A stretch of DNA of 64,000 nt from Natronorubrum sediminis (GCF_900108095.1 NZ_FNWL01000001.1:248001-312000), one strand, 5' to 3'. Shown: positions 50,249-60,991, counted from the first letter of the stretch. Notes: generated from the letters alone by a model not told the origin. Translations and numbers: made by a program.

Positions 50249-52969
50249 CTACATGAAATTGCCGAGACCTGTCTGCTCCTGGCCGCTTTTGACTTCGTTC
50301 CACGAAACGCCGAGCGCCTCGAGAATGCGGGATATCGGCCCCTTCAGCGTCTTCTCGAGCATCGTATCGTAGTCGACTTCGAACTCCTCGGGGATCTGGT
50401 CGTCGTACTCGAAGCAGATCACGTCGGGATCGCGCTTGAACGCGCCGTAGAGTGGGTCCGTCCGCGCGTCGAAGCCCTCTTCGGCCTCGAGTCGCTCGAA
50501 GAACGACGGATCGACTCGATCGAGGTAGAGTCGCTTTGGCTTGCTGCCACGTTGGAAGTTCGTGCCAAGCAAGAGATTCGCGTACTTTGCGCCGCGAACC
50601 TGTGCCGTGTCCGTATCGTAGTTGTTCAGTCGCTTCCCGATCCCGCCGGGGATCGCGATTTCCTCGAGTGAGATGTCGCCCGTCCGCACGTCCTCGATGA
50701 CGCCGTTGACGTACTCCTTTGCCCCCTCGACGTCGCCGTCTTTGACGACCATTTCGATGACCTTGTGCTGGACTTCTTTCGTGATCGGTGCGATGTCCGA
50801 ACGCTGGTACTCGAAACCGACGATGTCGATCGTGTCGACGTCTTTGCCCTCTTTCCAGGTGATGTGGCCGGCGTATCGCTTTTTCTTGCCGGCCTGGAAG
50901 AAGCGCCGATAGAGCTTCTCGAACTCGATCTGGAAGCGGTGTTCCTCGGCGTTCAGATCCTCGCGCGCGAAGTCGTCGTAGCGGCCGTTGATGTACTCCT
51001 CAATCTCGAAGGATTGCTCGAGTGCCTCGTCTTTTGGCACGTCGGGTCCGAGTTCGAGCATAACCGAGTCGGTGTCGCCGTAGGCGACCGTGTAATCCAG
51101 TTCGTTCGCTGCCGTCTCGGTGAACTCGATCACTTCACGACCCGTCGCGGTAATCGCGGATGCGGCATCCTTGTCGTAGAGGCGGAACTGCTCCCAGCCC
51201 GAAACGCCGTAGAGCGAGTTCATGATAACCTTTACCGCCCCTTGCTGGCGGTCGTATTGCTCGTATTCGGGCGTTCCGGGTTCGTGTTCGTTTCGCAGCG
51301 ACTTCTTCTCCTCGCGCTCGGCGAGGAGTTCGGTGATCATCGTCCGGTTCACGCCGTCAGGTTTCTTCTGAAAGTGGGTCCCTGTCGGCGCCTCGTAGGT
51401 CTCGCCGTCGTACGCCTCAGGGTCGACTCTCGTCTCCGGACTGGCGTTGATCGTCGTCATGCACATCGGATACAGCGACTTCAGGTCGAGGACGGTGACA
51501 TTCTCCTTGACGCCCGTAATCGGCTCGAAGACGGCCCCTCCCTCGTACTCCTCTCCGGCCTCCTGTTGGCCCTTCGAGGGGAGCGCGAACTCGCCGTAGG
51601 CCTGGTGAAGAACGTACATGTCCACCGCGTCGCCGGGCGTCGGAGCGTCCTCTAACTTGCAGCCGACGAAGGCTCGCACTTCGTCCCAGAATGGGATGAT
51701 ACTCTGTTGGCGATCGAGTTCGACGCAGAGTTCGACGTCCCGAAGGTTGTACTCGAGGAGTTTCGTCGGATCGTCCTCCCAGAGGTCGCCGATGTCGCCC
51801 GCGTATCGTTCCTTTCCGACGCCTAACTCCGACTCGCCGACGGCGTCGAGTCGGTAGGAATCGAGTTCGGAGAACACCATTCGCTGGTAGCCATACAGCA
51901 GGTCGAAGACGACTCTGCCCTTGATGTCGGGGCCACCCCAGTTGCTCCGCCAGACCTCGTCGACTCGAGAGAGGCGGTCGATCTCGAGGTCGTAGTCGTG
52001 GTGAGGTCCCTGTAGTTCCTCGAGTCGGTCGAGGAAGTACGGCGCGTCGAAGTCCTCGAAGTTCCAGCCCGTCATGATATCCGGATCCGTCTCCCGAACG
52101 TAGTCGACGAACGCCTCGAGCATAGCCTCTTCCTCGTCGAAGGCGCGAATCTCGTGTTCGATTTCGCCTTCGATCGGGTCGTACTCGGTGATTTCGTCGG
52201 GAATCTCGCCGTCACCGTCATCGGCCCCACAGATCCACATCACGTACTCGTCGCGGTACGAGTCGTGGCTCGTGAGACAGACGATTTTCTCTTCGCCATC
52301 TTCGGGGAAGCCGTGTCGGTCCTCGACCTCGATGTCGAACATCAGGACGCGCGGATCGGCGTCCACGTCGGTGGCCTCGACCTCCTCGTGGTGGACGATG
52401 ACGGAGTCGTCTTCGGCACGTCGTGTCGGCACGCGGATGCCGCTTTGAACGTCCTTGTCGATCAGAAACCGGTTCGGAAAGAGGATGTCGGCCTCGAAGT
52501 GATCGAAGTCGTCACGAATCTGGCCGACGTCACGGGGCGTCTGGCCGAAAATCTTCGTCAGGTTCTCGCCACGGATACTCTCGTAGGAGTCGCCGTTCTC
52601 GTCTTCCGTCTCGCTCCCGGTGAGCCGATCGTACTGTTCTTCCGGTGGACGCTCGAGTGAGTCCGTCGGCGCGTAAAAGTACGGTTGGAAGCCGACGACT
52701 TGCACGTGCTCGAGAGTGCCCTTGGGCGTGCGGCCGAAGACGTGCATGATCGGCCGTTCTTCGTCGCCGTAGCCCGCGACGGTGTAGTCGACTTGCATCA
52801 CGGCAAGCTCGAGTGTTCCCTGTGCGTCTGGGAGCGTCTCCGCTTCGACGTCGATGACGTCGATAGCGCCCGTCCCGCCGTTTCCTGCGACGGCGGCCGC
52901 CTCTTCGTCCGGTCGCTCGGCGGACTCGTCAGAAAATGCATCGAGTCCGGCCTGGCCCGCCTCAGTCAT
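50249..52969 (-). CDS. polB: Family B DNA polymerase
   Basis: A 906-residue replicative/repair DNA polymerase with 3'-5' proofreading. The exonuclease motifs are FDIEVEDRHGFPEDGE (Exo I Asp-Glu), NFEDFDAPYFLDRL (Exo II) and YNLRDVELCVELD (Exo III). The polymerase motifs are DLKSLYPMCM (A), KVIMNSLYGVSGW (B) and YGDTDSVMLELG (C). Length is normal with no intein interrupting motif A or C, although haloarchaeal polB genes often carry one. ATG 52969 (MTEAGQAGLDAFSDES) is chosen; the longer frame upstream is Arg-rich and lies in the divergent spacer. Stands alone downstream of no operon. Confidence 0.95.
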   Translation of the reverse strand: MTEAGQAGLDAFSDESAERPDEEAAAVAGNGGTGAIDVIDVEAETLPDAQGTLELAVMQVDYTVAGYGDEERPIMHVFGRTPKGTLEHVQVVGFQPYFYAPTDSLERPPEEQYDRLTGSETEDENGDSYESIRGENLTKIFGQTPRDVGQIRDDFDHFEADILFPNRFLIDKDVQSGIRVPTRRAEDDSVIVHHEEVEATDVDADPRVLMFDIEVEDRHGFPEDGEEKIVCLTSHDSYRDEYVMWICGADDGDGEIPDEITEYDPIEGEIEHEIRAFDEEEAMLEAFVDYVRETDPDIMTGWNFEDFDAPYFLDRLEELQGPHHDYDLEIDRLSRVDEVWRSNWGGPDIKGRVVFDLLYGYQRMVFSELDSYRLDAVGESELGVGKERYAGDIGDLWEDDPTKLLEYNLRDVELCVELDRQQSIIPFWDEVRAFVGCKLEDAPTPGDAVDMYVLHQAYGEFALPSKGQQEAGEEYEGGAVFEPITGVKENVTVLDLKSLYPMCMTTINASPETRVDPEAYDGETYEAPTGTHFQKKPDGVNRTMITELLAEREEKKSLRNEHEPGTPEYEQYDRQQGAVKVIMNSLYGVSGWEQFRLYDKDAASAITATGREVIEFTETAANELDYTVAYGDTDSVMLELGPDVPKDEALEQSFEIEEYINGRYDDFAREDLNAEEHRFQIEFEKLYRRFFQAGKKKRYAGHITWKEGKDVDTIDIVGFEYQRSDIAPITKEVQHKVIEMVVKDGDVEGAKEYVNGVIEDVRTGDISLEEIAIPGGIGKRLNNYDTDTAQVRGAKYANLLLGTNFQRGSKPKRLYLDRVDPSFFERLEAEEGFDARTDPLYGAFKRDPDVICFEYDDQIPEEFEVDYDTMLEKTLKGPISRILEALGVSWNEVKSGQEQTGLGNFM

Positions 52970-53112
52970 GGTATCGGGGTTGGGAGTGGCCAGATAAAAA
53001 CCCCCACACTTCGAGCGGTGAATTCGTTCCTCGCTTCCCTCACCGGGAAGCTTTTGCAGGTGGAACAAGACATATAATGTGGTAACACATAGCATACTAA
53101 CAGGTGATCGAA

Positions 53113-53289
53113 GTGTCCACTGACGTAACCGACGACACGACGGATCGAGGCGAGTCGAGTAGTGACCTCGCGGGCACCGAAACGATCGAATCCTACGAGA
53201 CGGACGACGGTGTCGTATTCTACGACGCCGAAAATCCGCTCGCGTGGGTGGAGACCTCCCACTCACTCATGCTCTCCGAACTCGCCTAA
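53113..53289 (+). CDS. Small haloarchaeal protein, DUF7331-like (58 aa)
   Basis: Begins at GTG: MSTDVTDDTTDRGESSS, then IESYETDDGVVFYDAENPLAWVE, the recognisable block, from memory, of a haloarchaeal family called DUF7331. A GTG at 53104 would add three residues. No domain of known function; acidic, cytosolic. A TATA-like CATATAATG near 53076-53084 suits either start. It is divergent from polB and 61 bases before the next gene on the same strand. Confidence 0.75.
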   Translation: MSTDVTDDTTDRGESSSDLAGTETIESYETDDGVVFYDAENPLAWVETSHSLMLSELA

Positions 53290-53350
53290 CGCGAGGAGTG
53301 AGTGCGACCAACGCGAACGGTTTTTATTGCGTCTGCGCCTCTATTCGAGT

Positions 53351-53950
53351 GTGGCACCTGATCGGTCCGAAGACGAGCCAGAAGAGTACGATCCGGAAGC
53401 GGAGTTTCGGGACCCGGATTCGGACTCGCTGACGATTCCGGAGGTGTCGACGGAACATGCTGGCTCGACACTTCGATCGGACCTGCAGTCGGAAATCGAA
53501 GACGACGCCACCGAAACGCCGGACGCGTCGCTCGACGACGTCGACGTCGATAGCGACCTGCTGACCGACTTCTGGGCGCTGGTACTCGTCGTCAACATCG
53601 CTGTCTTCGTGTACGCGCTCGCGGCCTTGTTCTTGGTCTTCGAGGGCGAAACGGCGTACGCGACGTACCTATTCGCTGGCGGACTCGTGCTCACTGGATT
53701 TGGAATGCACCGGTACCGAGCGTTCAAGAACAGGGACGATTCGGCTGCGACGACCGAAGAAAGCGCAGACGAAACCTCGTCGGAAACCGAACCGGCCGAT
53801 AGCCCCGGGTCCGACGCCGATGAAAGCACAGATGCTGATGACGCCGACGATGCGAACGACGCCGACGACGGTAGTGACCCTGACGATGCCAACGACGCCG
53901 ACGATGCTGACGACGGTAGTAACCCCGACGATACGACCGACGATTCCTAA
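53351..53950 (+). CDS. Membrane protein, DUF7322-like, with Asp-rich tail (199 aa)
   Basis: Starts at GTG (APDRSEDEPEEYDPEAEFRDP). The charged N-terminus and the two membrane segments LTDFWALVLVVNIAVFVYALAALFLVF and YATYLFAGGLVLTGFGMHRYR match, from memory, a haloarchaeal family called DUF7322. The C-terminal ~70 residues are Asp/Ala/Asn-rich imperfect repeats (DANDADDGSDPDDANDADD) that look recently expanded. Function unknown. GTG 53351 is inferred from the family start. Confidence 0.75.
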   Translation: MAPDRSEDEPEEYDPEAEFRDPDSDSLTIPEVSTEHAGSTLRSDLQSEIEDDATETPDASLDDVDVDSDLLTDFWALVLVVNIAVFVYALAALFLVFEGETAYATYLFAGGLVLTGFGMHRYRAFKNRDDSAATTEESADETSSETEPADSPGSDADESTDADDADDANDADDGSDPDDANDADDADDGSNPDDTTDDS

Positions 53951-54100
53951 TCACCGTGTGGTATAGCGGTGTCCTTGTTTCGTGACTCAGCACCCACAAC
54001 AGGTGCCCCTTCAGACGCTGTCGACCACCCCAGTGTGTGGAGGCGAAACTACTTCATGAGTGGTCACCCAACGACTACTACCGGACGTTCACGACCGAAC

Positions 54101-54595
54101 ATGAAATCCGTCCAAGATGACACCGGCAAACGGTACCTGCTTCTCAAACGGTCCGAACACGCGAGTCTGGTCCGTGACCCAGAGAACGGCAACGAATGCT
54201 ACGTTCAGAACGATCGCCTCGAAGACCTCGAGGACGAATTACCGCTCGAGACGGCTACACGAGGTGTCAGCGAGCCGGTTCGAGTACTCCTGACGTCGGT
54301 TCACGACGAAGCGACGCTCGGCCTCCTCATCGAACTCGAGGAGCGAGGACCGCTGGGCGTTCGAACACTCCTCGATGCGTACGAACTCTGCGAGAGCGAC
54401 TTACACGGGCGGCTCACCGTGTTGACGGCGGCAAACCTGCTTGAAGAGACCGACGTTGCTGGCGAGCGCGGCTACCGGGTGACCGACCTGTGTACACGCG
54501 CACTCGAGGTCGTCCAGGTCGACGAAGACGAATGTGACACGAAACTCGACGTCTCAGGAACCACTTCGGGGGAACAGGGAGAAAGCGAGTCTTAG
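54101..54595 (+). CDS. wHTH-like regulator, DUF7346-like (164 aa)
   Basis: Begins MKSVQDDTGKRYLLLKRSEHASLVRDPENG, a beta-rich N-terminal module. A winged helix follows: VRVLLTSVHDEATLGLLIELEERGPLGVRTLLDAYELCESDLHGRLTVLTAANLLEETDVAGERGYRVTDL. This layout matches, from memory, a haloarchaeal family numbered DUF7346. A role in transcription is inferred. ATG 54101 is chosen over a longer frame from 53969 because the family starts at MKSV. The 3' end faces rad50 with 29 bases between. Confidence 0.85.
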   Translation: MKSVQDDTGKRYLLLKRSEHASLVRDPENGNECYVQNDRLEDLEDELPLETATRGVSEPVRVLLTSVHDEATLGLLIELEERGPLGVRTLLDAYELCESDLHGRLTVLTAANLLEETDVAGERGYRVTDLCTRALEVVQVDEDECDTKLDVSGTTSGEQGESES

Positions 54596-54624
54596 GCCCA
54601 TTTTGGGACGCACCAACCCCACAC

Positions 54625-57378
54625 TCAATCGGAGACGAGCAGATCGATCTCCGGCGGTCGCCCTCGCTCGAGTTGCGAGCGATTCGAGGTGGCGTCTTTG
54701 CGAACTCGGACGAGCGAGTCGGCGGCTCCGACGAGTTCCTCGTCGTGGCTGACGACGACGATCTGTTCGACGCCGTGTTCACGCATGGATTCGACCAGCG
54801 AGACGAGTTGGGTGATGTGCCCCGAATCCAAGAACACCGTCGGTTCGTCGAGGATGAGTGGCGGCATCGGCGCGGCCCCCTCGACGCCTTCGGCGAGCAG
54901 GCGATAGATCGCACACCGGAGGCTGAGGTTGAACAGCGCGCGTTCACCGCCCGAGAGCTGTTCGGGCTCGAGCGCTTCGCCGTCTTTCTGGTAGACGGTC
55001 AGTCGGTACTCGCCGTCGAGGTCGATGCCGGCGTAGGAGTCGTTCTGATAGACCAGTTCGAACGTCTCGTTGAGGAGTCGATCGAGCGTTTCGACGTTGT
55101 GCTGGCGGAGTTCCGCTCGAAGGTCCGCGTACGTCGCTTGTAGCGTCTCGGCTTCGTCGTAGAGCGACTGAAGTCTCTCACAGCGCTCTTCGACGGCCTC
55201 GACTCGGTCGCGAAGCTCCTCGAGTTCCTCGAGTTCGCGTTCGACGGCACCGATCTCGTTTTGCACCTCAGTGCGCGCTTCCCGGAGGTCCGCGAGTTTC
55301 GCGTCGACTTTCTCGAGGTAGTCTTCTGCGTCTCGTTTGTCCTGACGTGCTGTTTTGACTCGCTCATCGTCGAACTCGGACTCGAGGTCGCGTTTTCGCT
55401 CGCGTTTTCCAGAGAGCGTCTCGCGGCGCTCGTCGTTCATCGTCTGCCAATCGTCGCGGCGTTCGCGCAGCGTTTCGATACCCGAGGCGAGTTCCGACCG
55501 TTCAGTCTCGACGTCGACGACGCGTGACAGGTGCTCGAGCATCTCCCTGATCTCGCTTCGTTCGCCGTTGATCTCGCCAAGATCGCCTCGAAGCGAGTCC
55601 ACTGATTCCTCGAGTTCATCTGCTCTCGCACGTTTCTCCTCGGCTTCTGCCTCGTACTCCTCGGCGTCCGCCCGCAGTTGCTCGCGTTGCTCGCGGCGAT
55701 CGGAAATCGTCTCGCGTTTTTCCTCGAGTAACTGTGCGATGTTGTCACGGTTTTCCTCGAGCCGATCGACTTGCCGTTCGGCTTCTCGGAGGGATTCGAC
55801 GCGCTCGATGCGCTCGTCGAGCGCTTCACGCTCGGTTTCTCTCTCCTCGAGCGTCTCTCGTCGCTCCGCGAGTTCGTCTCGTTTCTCCGCCAGCACGTCG
55901 ACGTGGGGCGAGTCCTCGACGGACTGGCCACACTCCGGACACTTGCCCTCCTCGAGCAGCGTCTCTCCCTCTTCGATCGCGTTTTCGATGGTCCGAATGT
56001 CGGCGGTGATGTCACCGATCTCGTTGGTCAGGTCCTCGCGGTCGGCTTCGAGTGCCTCGAGTGCGGCCTCCGCGTCGCCGAGTGAGATCGACAGATCGTC
56101 ACTATCGCTCACCGACTGCGGCGGCGTCGCCGCCTCCGGCTCCGAAAATCGCTCGCGTTCGGTCTCGATTTTCCCGTCCAGTTCGTCGAGTTTCTCCTCG
56201 CGTTCCTGGATGGCATCCTCGTCCGTCTCGAGTTTCGACGCGAGGTCCTCGGCGTCTTCGCGTGCCGTGTTGGCTTGCGACTCGAGATCGGATGCTTCGT
56301 CGCGGAGTCGCTCGATATCGCTGTTCGTCTCCGTAATTTCGACGCGAACGTCCTCGAGATCGTCCCGAAGTTCGTCGTCGCGATCCTCGAGTGTCTCTGT
56401 CCGGGATTCGACGGCCTCGAGGGTACTGCTGTCGCCGTCGCTCTCGCCATCTTTGCCAACGCCGAGGTCGACGTTCGAAAGGAGGGTCTCGCGTTCGTCG
56501 TCGAGTTCCTCGCGGCGGTCGGACTTCTCGCGAATCTCCTCGTGTGCGTCCTCGCGTTGGCGTTCGGTCTCAGATATTTTCGAACGGAGGTCGTCTATCT
56601 CTTCGTCGAGTTCCTCGATCTCTTCGCGGGTCTCCTCGTGGCGTTCGAGGACGTCGTTCGCCGTTTCGAACGTCTCCCGCGCCTGCTCGCGTTGGGTTTC
56701 GTAGTTGTCGAGTTCTTCCGTAAGGTCCGCGTTTCGAGACTCGAGAGCGTTCAACCGGTCGTGGAGATCACCGTCTTCCTTTTCTTCGACTTGCTGACGC
56801 ACGTTCTCGAGCACTTCGCGCTGGCCATCGAGGACCGTCTTGACGCCGAGTCGGGCGTCACTCGCTCGTTCGCGATACTCCTCGAGTGCACCGAGTTGGA
56901 GCAGGTCGTCGATCATGTCCTGTCGGTCACTCGGCGAAGCGTGGATGAGCTTGTTCACCTCGCCCTGGCGGACGTACGCGCAGTTGACGAACGCCTCGGC
57001 GTCCATTCGCAGGAGCTTCGTGACCTCCCGGCGAACGTCTCGAGCGCCCTCGATCGACTCGGTCGGCGTCTCGAGGACGCACTTGGTCGTCGTCGCCCGG
57101 TCTCCTCTGAGTTTGAGATGGCGTTCGACGTGATACGCCCGGCCGTCGTGGGTGAACCAGAGTTCGATTTCCGATTCCTCCTCGCCGGTCGTGATCACGT
57201 CGTCGAGGGTCCGATCGGAGAGGGCCTTCGAGCCGTAGAGTGCGAAGAAGACGCCCTCGAGCAGCGTCGATTTGCCGCTGCCGTTGACCCCGTGGACGAC
57301 CGTGACGCCGCGGTCTAACTCGAGGTCGGCGTCGCCGTAACACTTGAAGTTCAATAGACGGATTCGGTCGACTTTCAC
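54625..57378 (-). CDS. rad50: DNA repair ATPase Rad50
   Basis: A 917-residue SMC-like ATPase that tethers and processes DNA double-strand breaks with Mre11. The Walker A motif [22 protein letters not shown] is at the N-terminus; two long coiled coils (Glu/Arg-rich) meet at the zinc hook [13 protein letters not shown] (a CxxC); the signature [21 protein letters not shown] and Walker [14 protein letters not shown] are near the C-terminus. Length is usual. The ATG overlaps the Mre11 stop by 4 bases, so the two subunits are made together from one mRNA. Confidence 0.97.
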   Translation of the reverse strand: MKVDRIRLLNFKCYGDADLELDRGVTVVHGVNGSGKSTLLEGVFFALYGSKALSDRTLDDVITTGEEESEIELWFTHDGRAYHVERHLKLRGDRATTTKCVLETPTESIEGARDVRREVTKLLRMDAEAFVNCAYVRQGEVNKLIHASPSDRQDMIDDLLQLGALEEYRERASDARLGVKTVLDGQREVLENVRQQVEEKEDGDLHDRLNALESRNADLTEELDNYETQREQARETFETANDVLERHEETREEIEELDEEIDDLRSKISETERQREDAHEEIREKSDRREELDDERETLLSNVDLGVGKDGESDGDSSTLEAVESRTETLEDRDDELRDDLEDVRVEITETNSDIERLRDEASDLESQANTAREDAEDLASKLETDEDAIQEREEKLDELDGKIETERERFSEPEAATPPQSVSDSDDLSISLGDAEAALEALEADREDLTNEIGDITADIRTIENAIEEGETLLEEGKCPECGQSVEDSPHVDVLAEKRDELAERRETLEERETEREALDERIERVESLREAERQVDRLEENRDNIAQLLEEKRETISDRREQREQLRADAEEYEAEAEEKRARADELEESVDSLRGDLGEINGERSEIREMLEHLSRVVDVETERSELASGIETLRERRDDWQTMNDERRETLSGKRERKRDLESEFDDERVKTARQDKRDAEDYLEKVDAKLADLREARTEVQNEIGAVERELEELEELRDRVEAVEERCERLQSLYDEAETLQATYADLRAELRQHNVETLDRLLNETFELVYQNDSYAGIDLDGEYRLTVYQKDGEALEPEQLSGGERALFNLSLRCAIYRLLAEGVEGAAPMPPLILDEPTVFLDSGHITQLVSLVESMREHGVEQIVVVSHDEELVGAADSLVRVRKDATSNRSQLERGRPPEIDLLVSD

Positions 57379-58832
57379 GCGAAATCACCCAGCGAGGTGG
57401 TGTCGCCGTCTCCAGAACCGTCGGTCGTGCTCTCGGTCGAGTCGGCACTCGATTCGCGTGCTTCCCCGGCGTGAGCCCCGTTCTCTGTTTCGTTGGAGTC
57501 GTCGGAGTCGTCTGAGTCGTTGGTTTCATCGGTTTCGCCGGTTTCCTCGAGGTCGCCGGTTTTGGGGGCTGTCTCGAGTCCCCCGTCCTCGACGGGTGTG
57601 GATGCACTCGAGGCGGGTTCGTCAGTTCCGGCGGATTCGGCCGCTGTTGGTGTTCCCGCGAGTTGGTCGGCGACGGTCGTCACGTCCTCGTCGTCGGGGC
57701 TTCGCTCCGGAGCGGGATCGAAGGCCAACGCATCGTCCTCGAGCAACTCGCGGACGCGGCGTTCGACGCTTTCGCGGACGTTCGAGTCCACCAGGTCGTC
57801 GTTTCGAACCGTTTCGTCGATGCTTCGTGCGGCGTCGCTCAATCCGAGATCGCGGACGCGCTCGCGAATGGCAGCGTCCGGATCGGCGAAACTCACCGAA
57901 ACCGCCTCGTCTTCTTCGGGCAGGTCGCGTCGGTCGTTGAGCCGAGCGACGAGTGCCCCTCGTTCGATAGCCGCTTCCTCGATCGTCGCGGGTGTAACTG
58001 GTTTGCCATCGCCCTCGAGCGTGACGATGACGACGGCGTCTTCGAGGTCGTGTTGGCGGACGCGTTCTTGCACTCGGTCGACCCCCTCGCCCTCCTCAAG
58101 GTCGACGTCGACGAAGACGAACTCGCGAGTGTCGGGCAGACCGCGTCGGCTGATCGTGATCGAGTCGTCGAAATCGACGAGGTTGTAGCCGCGGTCCTCG
58201 CGTTCGCTCGCGCTCGCGCGCTCGGTCGACCCGCAGTAGGTGACCCACGCGTCGGCGACTTCTGCCGTGTCTGGTTTGTGGTTGTCACCGAGAAGCACGG
58301 CGTCGAACTCGACGGACGACTCCGCGAGGACGTGTTCGGTATCCCAGTTCGCGTGCGCGAAGGGTTCGAATAGGCCGTGGCTGACGAGCGTCGCGTGGTC
58401 GGCCTCGGCGGGGACGGGCGCAAAGTCGTACTCGAGATCGTCGCGACGGGATTCGGGGACGAAGTCCAGCCCGTAGATGGCGACGTCGTCGATCACCTGC
58501 GGATCGCGTCCGAGGCGGGTCGCGAGACCGAGATCCGCGAAGAGGTCAAGCCACTGTGCGTCGCGTTTGGACTCGTGGTTGCCGACGACGGCGAGAAAGG
58601 GGATATCCGCGTCGGCGAGCGTTCGGAGGATTTCGACGGTCCCCTGAAGGTCGAGGAGGCTCGGTCGGCGGTCGTGAAAGAGGTCTCCGGCGTGGATCAC
58701 GGCGTCGACGTCATCTTCGATCGCGTCGTCGACGACGGATCGAAAGCCCTCGAGAAAGTCCTGGCGGCGCTCGGGCGCATTGTACTGTTGGTACCCGATG
58801 TGGGTGTCGCCCGTATGAATCACCCGTGTCAT
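57375..58832 (-). CDS. mre11: DNA repair nuclease Mre11
   Basis: A 485-residue Mn-dependent nuclease. The five phosphoesterase motifs are present: [55 protein letters not shown] and [15 protein letters not shown]-terminal ~110-residue tail, rich in Asp/Glu/Ser/Thr, lacks structure and is a halophilic feature. It is the first gene of the Mre11-Rad50 pair. ATG 58832 begins with [15 protein letters not shown], the family start. Confidence 0.97.
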   Translation of the reverse strand: MTRVIHTGDTHIGYQQYNAPERRQDFLEGFRSVVDDAIEDDVDAVIHAGDLFHDRRPSLLDLQGTVEILRTLADADIPFLAVVGNHESKRDAQWLDLFADLGLATRLGRDPQVIDDVAIYGLDFVPESRRDDLEYDFAPVPAEADHATLVSHGLFEPFAHANWDTEHVLAESSVEFDAVLLGDNHKPDTAEVADAWVTYCGSTERASASEREDRGYNLVDFDDSITISRRGLPDTREFVFVDVDLEEGEGVDRVQERVRQHDLEDAVVIVTLEGDGKPVTPATIEEAAIERGALVARLNDRRDLPEEDEAVSVSFADPDAAIRERVRDLGLSDAARSIDETVRNDDLVDSNVRESVERRVRELLEDDALAFDPAPERSPDDEDVTTVADQLAGTPTAAESAGTDEPASSASTPVEDGGLETAPKTGDLEETGETDETNDSDDSDDSNETENGAHAGEARESSADSTESTTDGSGDGDTTSLGDFA

Positions 58833-59038
58833 TGGCTATTCGTTTGCAGGCACGCCCTAAAGGGGTTCCGCGAGCGGAGTGAAAGTAACTCTGAGCGGTC
58901 GTTGCTGCAACGGACGGTACAGGAACGTCGCCCCTGTCCAATTTGCCGGGAAGAGCAAATTCGGCGTCCGTTCGAAAGCCGAAGTGAACAACACCACGAG
59001 AATACACCGAGAGTAACGCCGCGAGGAAGGGCAGCCAG

Positions 59039-59308
59039 TTACGCTTCGATATCCAGACTGTACAGTCGCTTCCGGGCGTCCGAGAACGAAAATCTCGAGT
59101 CGATTACGTGTTCGTCCTCGAGTCGGTTTAGCGCGTACCGGACCGTTCGCGAGGGCAACAGCGTCTCGTCGGCAATTTGTTGTTGGGTCATCGTCTCGTT
59201 GTACTCGAGAACTTTCGCGACGAGTTTGGCACTCGGTGGCAGATCCCGCACGTCGTCCCAGGATCCACGCGGTTCTGTGTCCTGTCGGAACGCCTCTGAT
59301 GTACTCAT
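59039..59308 (-). CDS. Small winged-helix regulator (89 aa)
   Basis: A TrmB/MarR-like winged helix without an effector domain: LPPSAKLVAKVLEYNETMTQQQIADETLLPSRTVRYALNRLEDEHVIDSRFSFSDARKRLYSL. The recognition helix is SRTVRYALNRL. ATG 59308 is preferred (upstream MGVV is an alternative), 27 bases downstream of an AT-rich AATATTATCA TATA-like region. It is divergent from the PAN gene, sharing a 125-base spacer, so PAN is a possible target. Function inferred from fold only. Confidence 0.88.
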   Translation of the reverse strand: MSTSEAFRQDTEPRGSWDDVRDLPPSAKLVAKVLEYNETMTQQQIADETLLPSRTVRYALNRLEDEHVIDSRFSFSDARKRLYSLDIEA

Positions 59309-59433
59309 TACTACACCCATTCCGGATACGGGATGATAATATTTTCTGTTTCAAAAAATGCACCATAGTTATACGTCACCGGCCAGTGCATCTACCCGAA
59401 GCCTCTTATGAGCCAACACCTAAAGGACGGGTG

Positions 59434-60649
59434 ATGAGCGACACTGTGGACGACGTCGACCTCCCATACGACGAGGACGAGGCGTCCCAACAGGAGAAGA
59501 TCACGGCACTCGAGGACCGGCTCGAGATCCTCGAGGCGCAAAACGAGGAGATGCGTGACAAGCTCCTCGATGCCAACGCCGAGAACAACAAGTACCAGCA
59601 GAAACTCGAGCGGTTGACCCACGAGAACAAGAAACTCAAGCAGTCCGCTGTTCGTCGCCACGATCCAGGAGATCACGAACGAAGGCGTCATCATCAAACA
59701 ACACGGGAACAACCAGGAAGCGCTGACCGAGGTTACGGACGAGATGCGCGAGGAACTCGAACCGGACGCTCGCGTGGCTGTCAACAACTCACTCTCTATC
59801 GTAAAGTCCCTCTCGAACGAGACCGACGTCCGCGCTCGCGTCATGGAAGTCACCGAAAGTCCCGAAGTGAGCTACGAGGACATCGGCGGCCTCGAAGAAC
59901 AGATGCAAGAAGTTCGCGAGACCGTCGAGATGCCCCTCGAGAACCCCGACATGTTCGACGACGTCGGGATCGACCCCCCGAGTGGCGTCTTGCTCTATGG
60001 ACCTCCCGGGACGGGGAAGACGATGCTCGCCAAAGCCGTCGCCAATCAGACCGACGCCACCTTCATCAAGATGGCCGGCTCCGAGCTCGTTCACAAGTTT
60101 ATCGGTGAGGGTGCCAAACTCGTCCGCGACCTGTTCAAGGTCGCCCGCGAGCACCAGCCCGCGCTGATCTTCATCGACGAAATCGACGCCATCGCTGCCA
60201 AGCGAACGGAGTCGAAGACGTCGGGAGACGCCGAAGTTCAGCGGACGATGATGCAACTCCTCAGCGAGATGGACGGCTTCGAGGACCGCGGTGACATCCG
60301 CATTATCGCCGCGACGAACCGCTTCGACATGCTCGACCGCGCCATCCTTCGACCCGGGCGCTTCGACCGACTCATCGAGGTCCCCAAGCCGAACGAGGAG
60401 GGTCGCGAGATCATCTTCAAGATTCACACGCGCGGGATGAACGTCTCCGACGACGTCGACTTCGAAGAACTCGCCACAGAAGCGGCCGAAGCATCTGGTG
60501 CAGACGTCAAAGCGATCTGTACGGAAGCCGGGATGTTCGCGATTCGCGACGACCGCACCGAAATCCGGATGGCAGACTTCTACAACGCCTGGGACAAGGT
60601 CCAAGCCGACTCCGACTCGAGCGAACAGGTCTCGAAGACGTTCGCCTAA
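59434..60649 (+). pseudogene. pan: Proteasome-activating nucleotidase (PAN), frameshifted near codon 72
   Basis: AAA+ unfoldase that feeds the 20S proteasome. The ATG at 59434 starts MSDTVDDVDLPYDEDEASQQ and the coiled coil TALEDRLEILEAQNEEM runs to NKKLKQS (codon 71, ends at 59646). The reading frame then fails: a G at 59647 is followed in the next frame by LFVATIQEITNEGVIIKQ, where homologues read SPLFVA. Two bases (CC) are missing, or one is extra, in a C-run. Downstream the second frame is intact to 60649: Walker A YGPPGTGKTMLAK, Walker B LIFIDEIDAIAAKR, IIAATNRFD and RPGRFDRLIEV. A Met at 59744 could start a 301-residue ATPase lacking the coiled coil. Error, decay and recoding are all possible. 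Confidence 0.87.
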
Positions 60650-60822
60650 GCATCGAACGCGACTCTATCCTGATTGCAGCTGATTTTCGCGAGAGCAGAT
60701 CCCATTCGGTTGAAAGCGACTGAGAGGCTCGAGTACGTGCCCATCTGTTACCGTCACCAGAAACGAAAGCGGCGTCTACGCGGAAATTTTGAGGGTGAAA
60801 ATTGGGGAGGAGCGTCCGGACG

Positions 60823-60960
60823 TTACAGTGTCGCGAAGACCAACCACGGGACGATGAACAGGGCGACGGTCAACACGGCGAGGATAATCGCGTAGCCAAT
60901 GCCTGTTCCAGCCGCGGTGAGCCACGACGGATGCTTGAATTCATCGAGATCGACTGCCAT
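60823..60960 (-). CDS. Small membrane protein, 45 aa
   Basis: A short gene: MAVDLDEFKHPSWLTAAGTG then IGYAIILAVLTVALFIVPWLVFATL. One long hydrophobic span fills the C-terminal half and the N-terminus is polar. A TATA box (60984-60991, minus strand) lies ~28 bases before the ATG, indicating a leaderless transcript. The composition and promoter position support it as real. Function unknown; similar tiny membrane proteins recur in haloarchaea, often stabilising larger complexes. Confidence 0.7.
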   Translation of the reverse strand: MAVDLDEFKHPSWLTAAGTGIGYAIILAVLTVALFIVPWLVFATL

Positions 60961-60983
60961 ACAACAATCGTCCGCCGTTGGAA

Positions 60984-60991
60984 GTATAAAC
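60984..60991 (-). promoter_or_regulatory. TATA box for the 45-aa membrane protein
   Basis: GTTTATAC on the minus strand, centred ~28 bases upstream of ATG 60960. Confidence 0.55.

Noticed and set aside
50249..52969. Possible intein in polB
   Set aside because: Motifs A, B and C are continuous and the length (906 residues) fits an uninterrupted polymerase; no splice-junction Cys/Ser with His-Asn was seen.
55355..56704. 449-codon plus-strand frame opposite rad50
   Set aside because: Ser/Arg-only product caused by the Glu/Arg repeats of the Rad50 coiled coil read in antisense.
58900..58912. CGTTGC-T-GCAACG inverted repeat upstream of mre11
   Set aside because: Only 13 bases, and GC-rich sequence gives such repeats by chance; not placed next to a recognisable promoter element.
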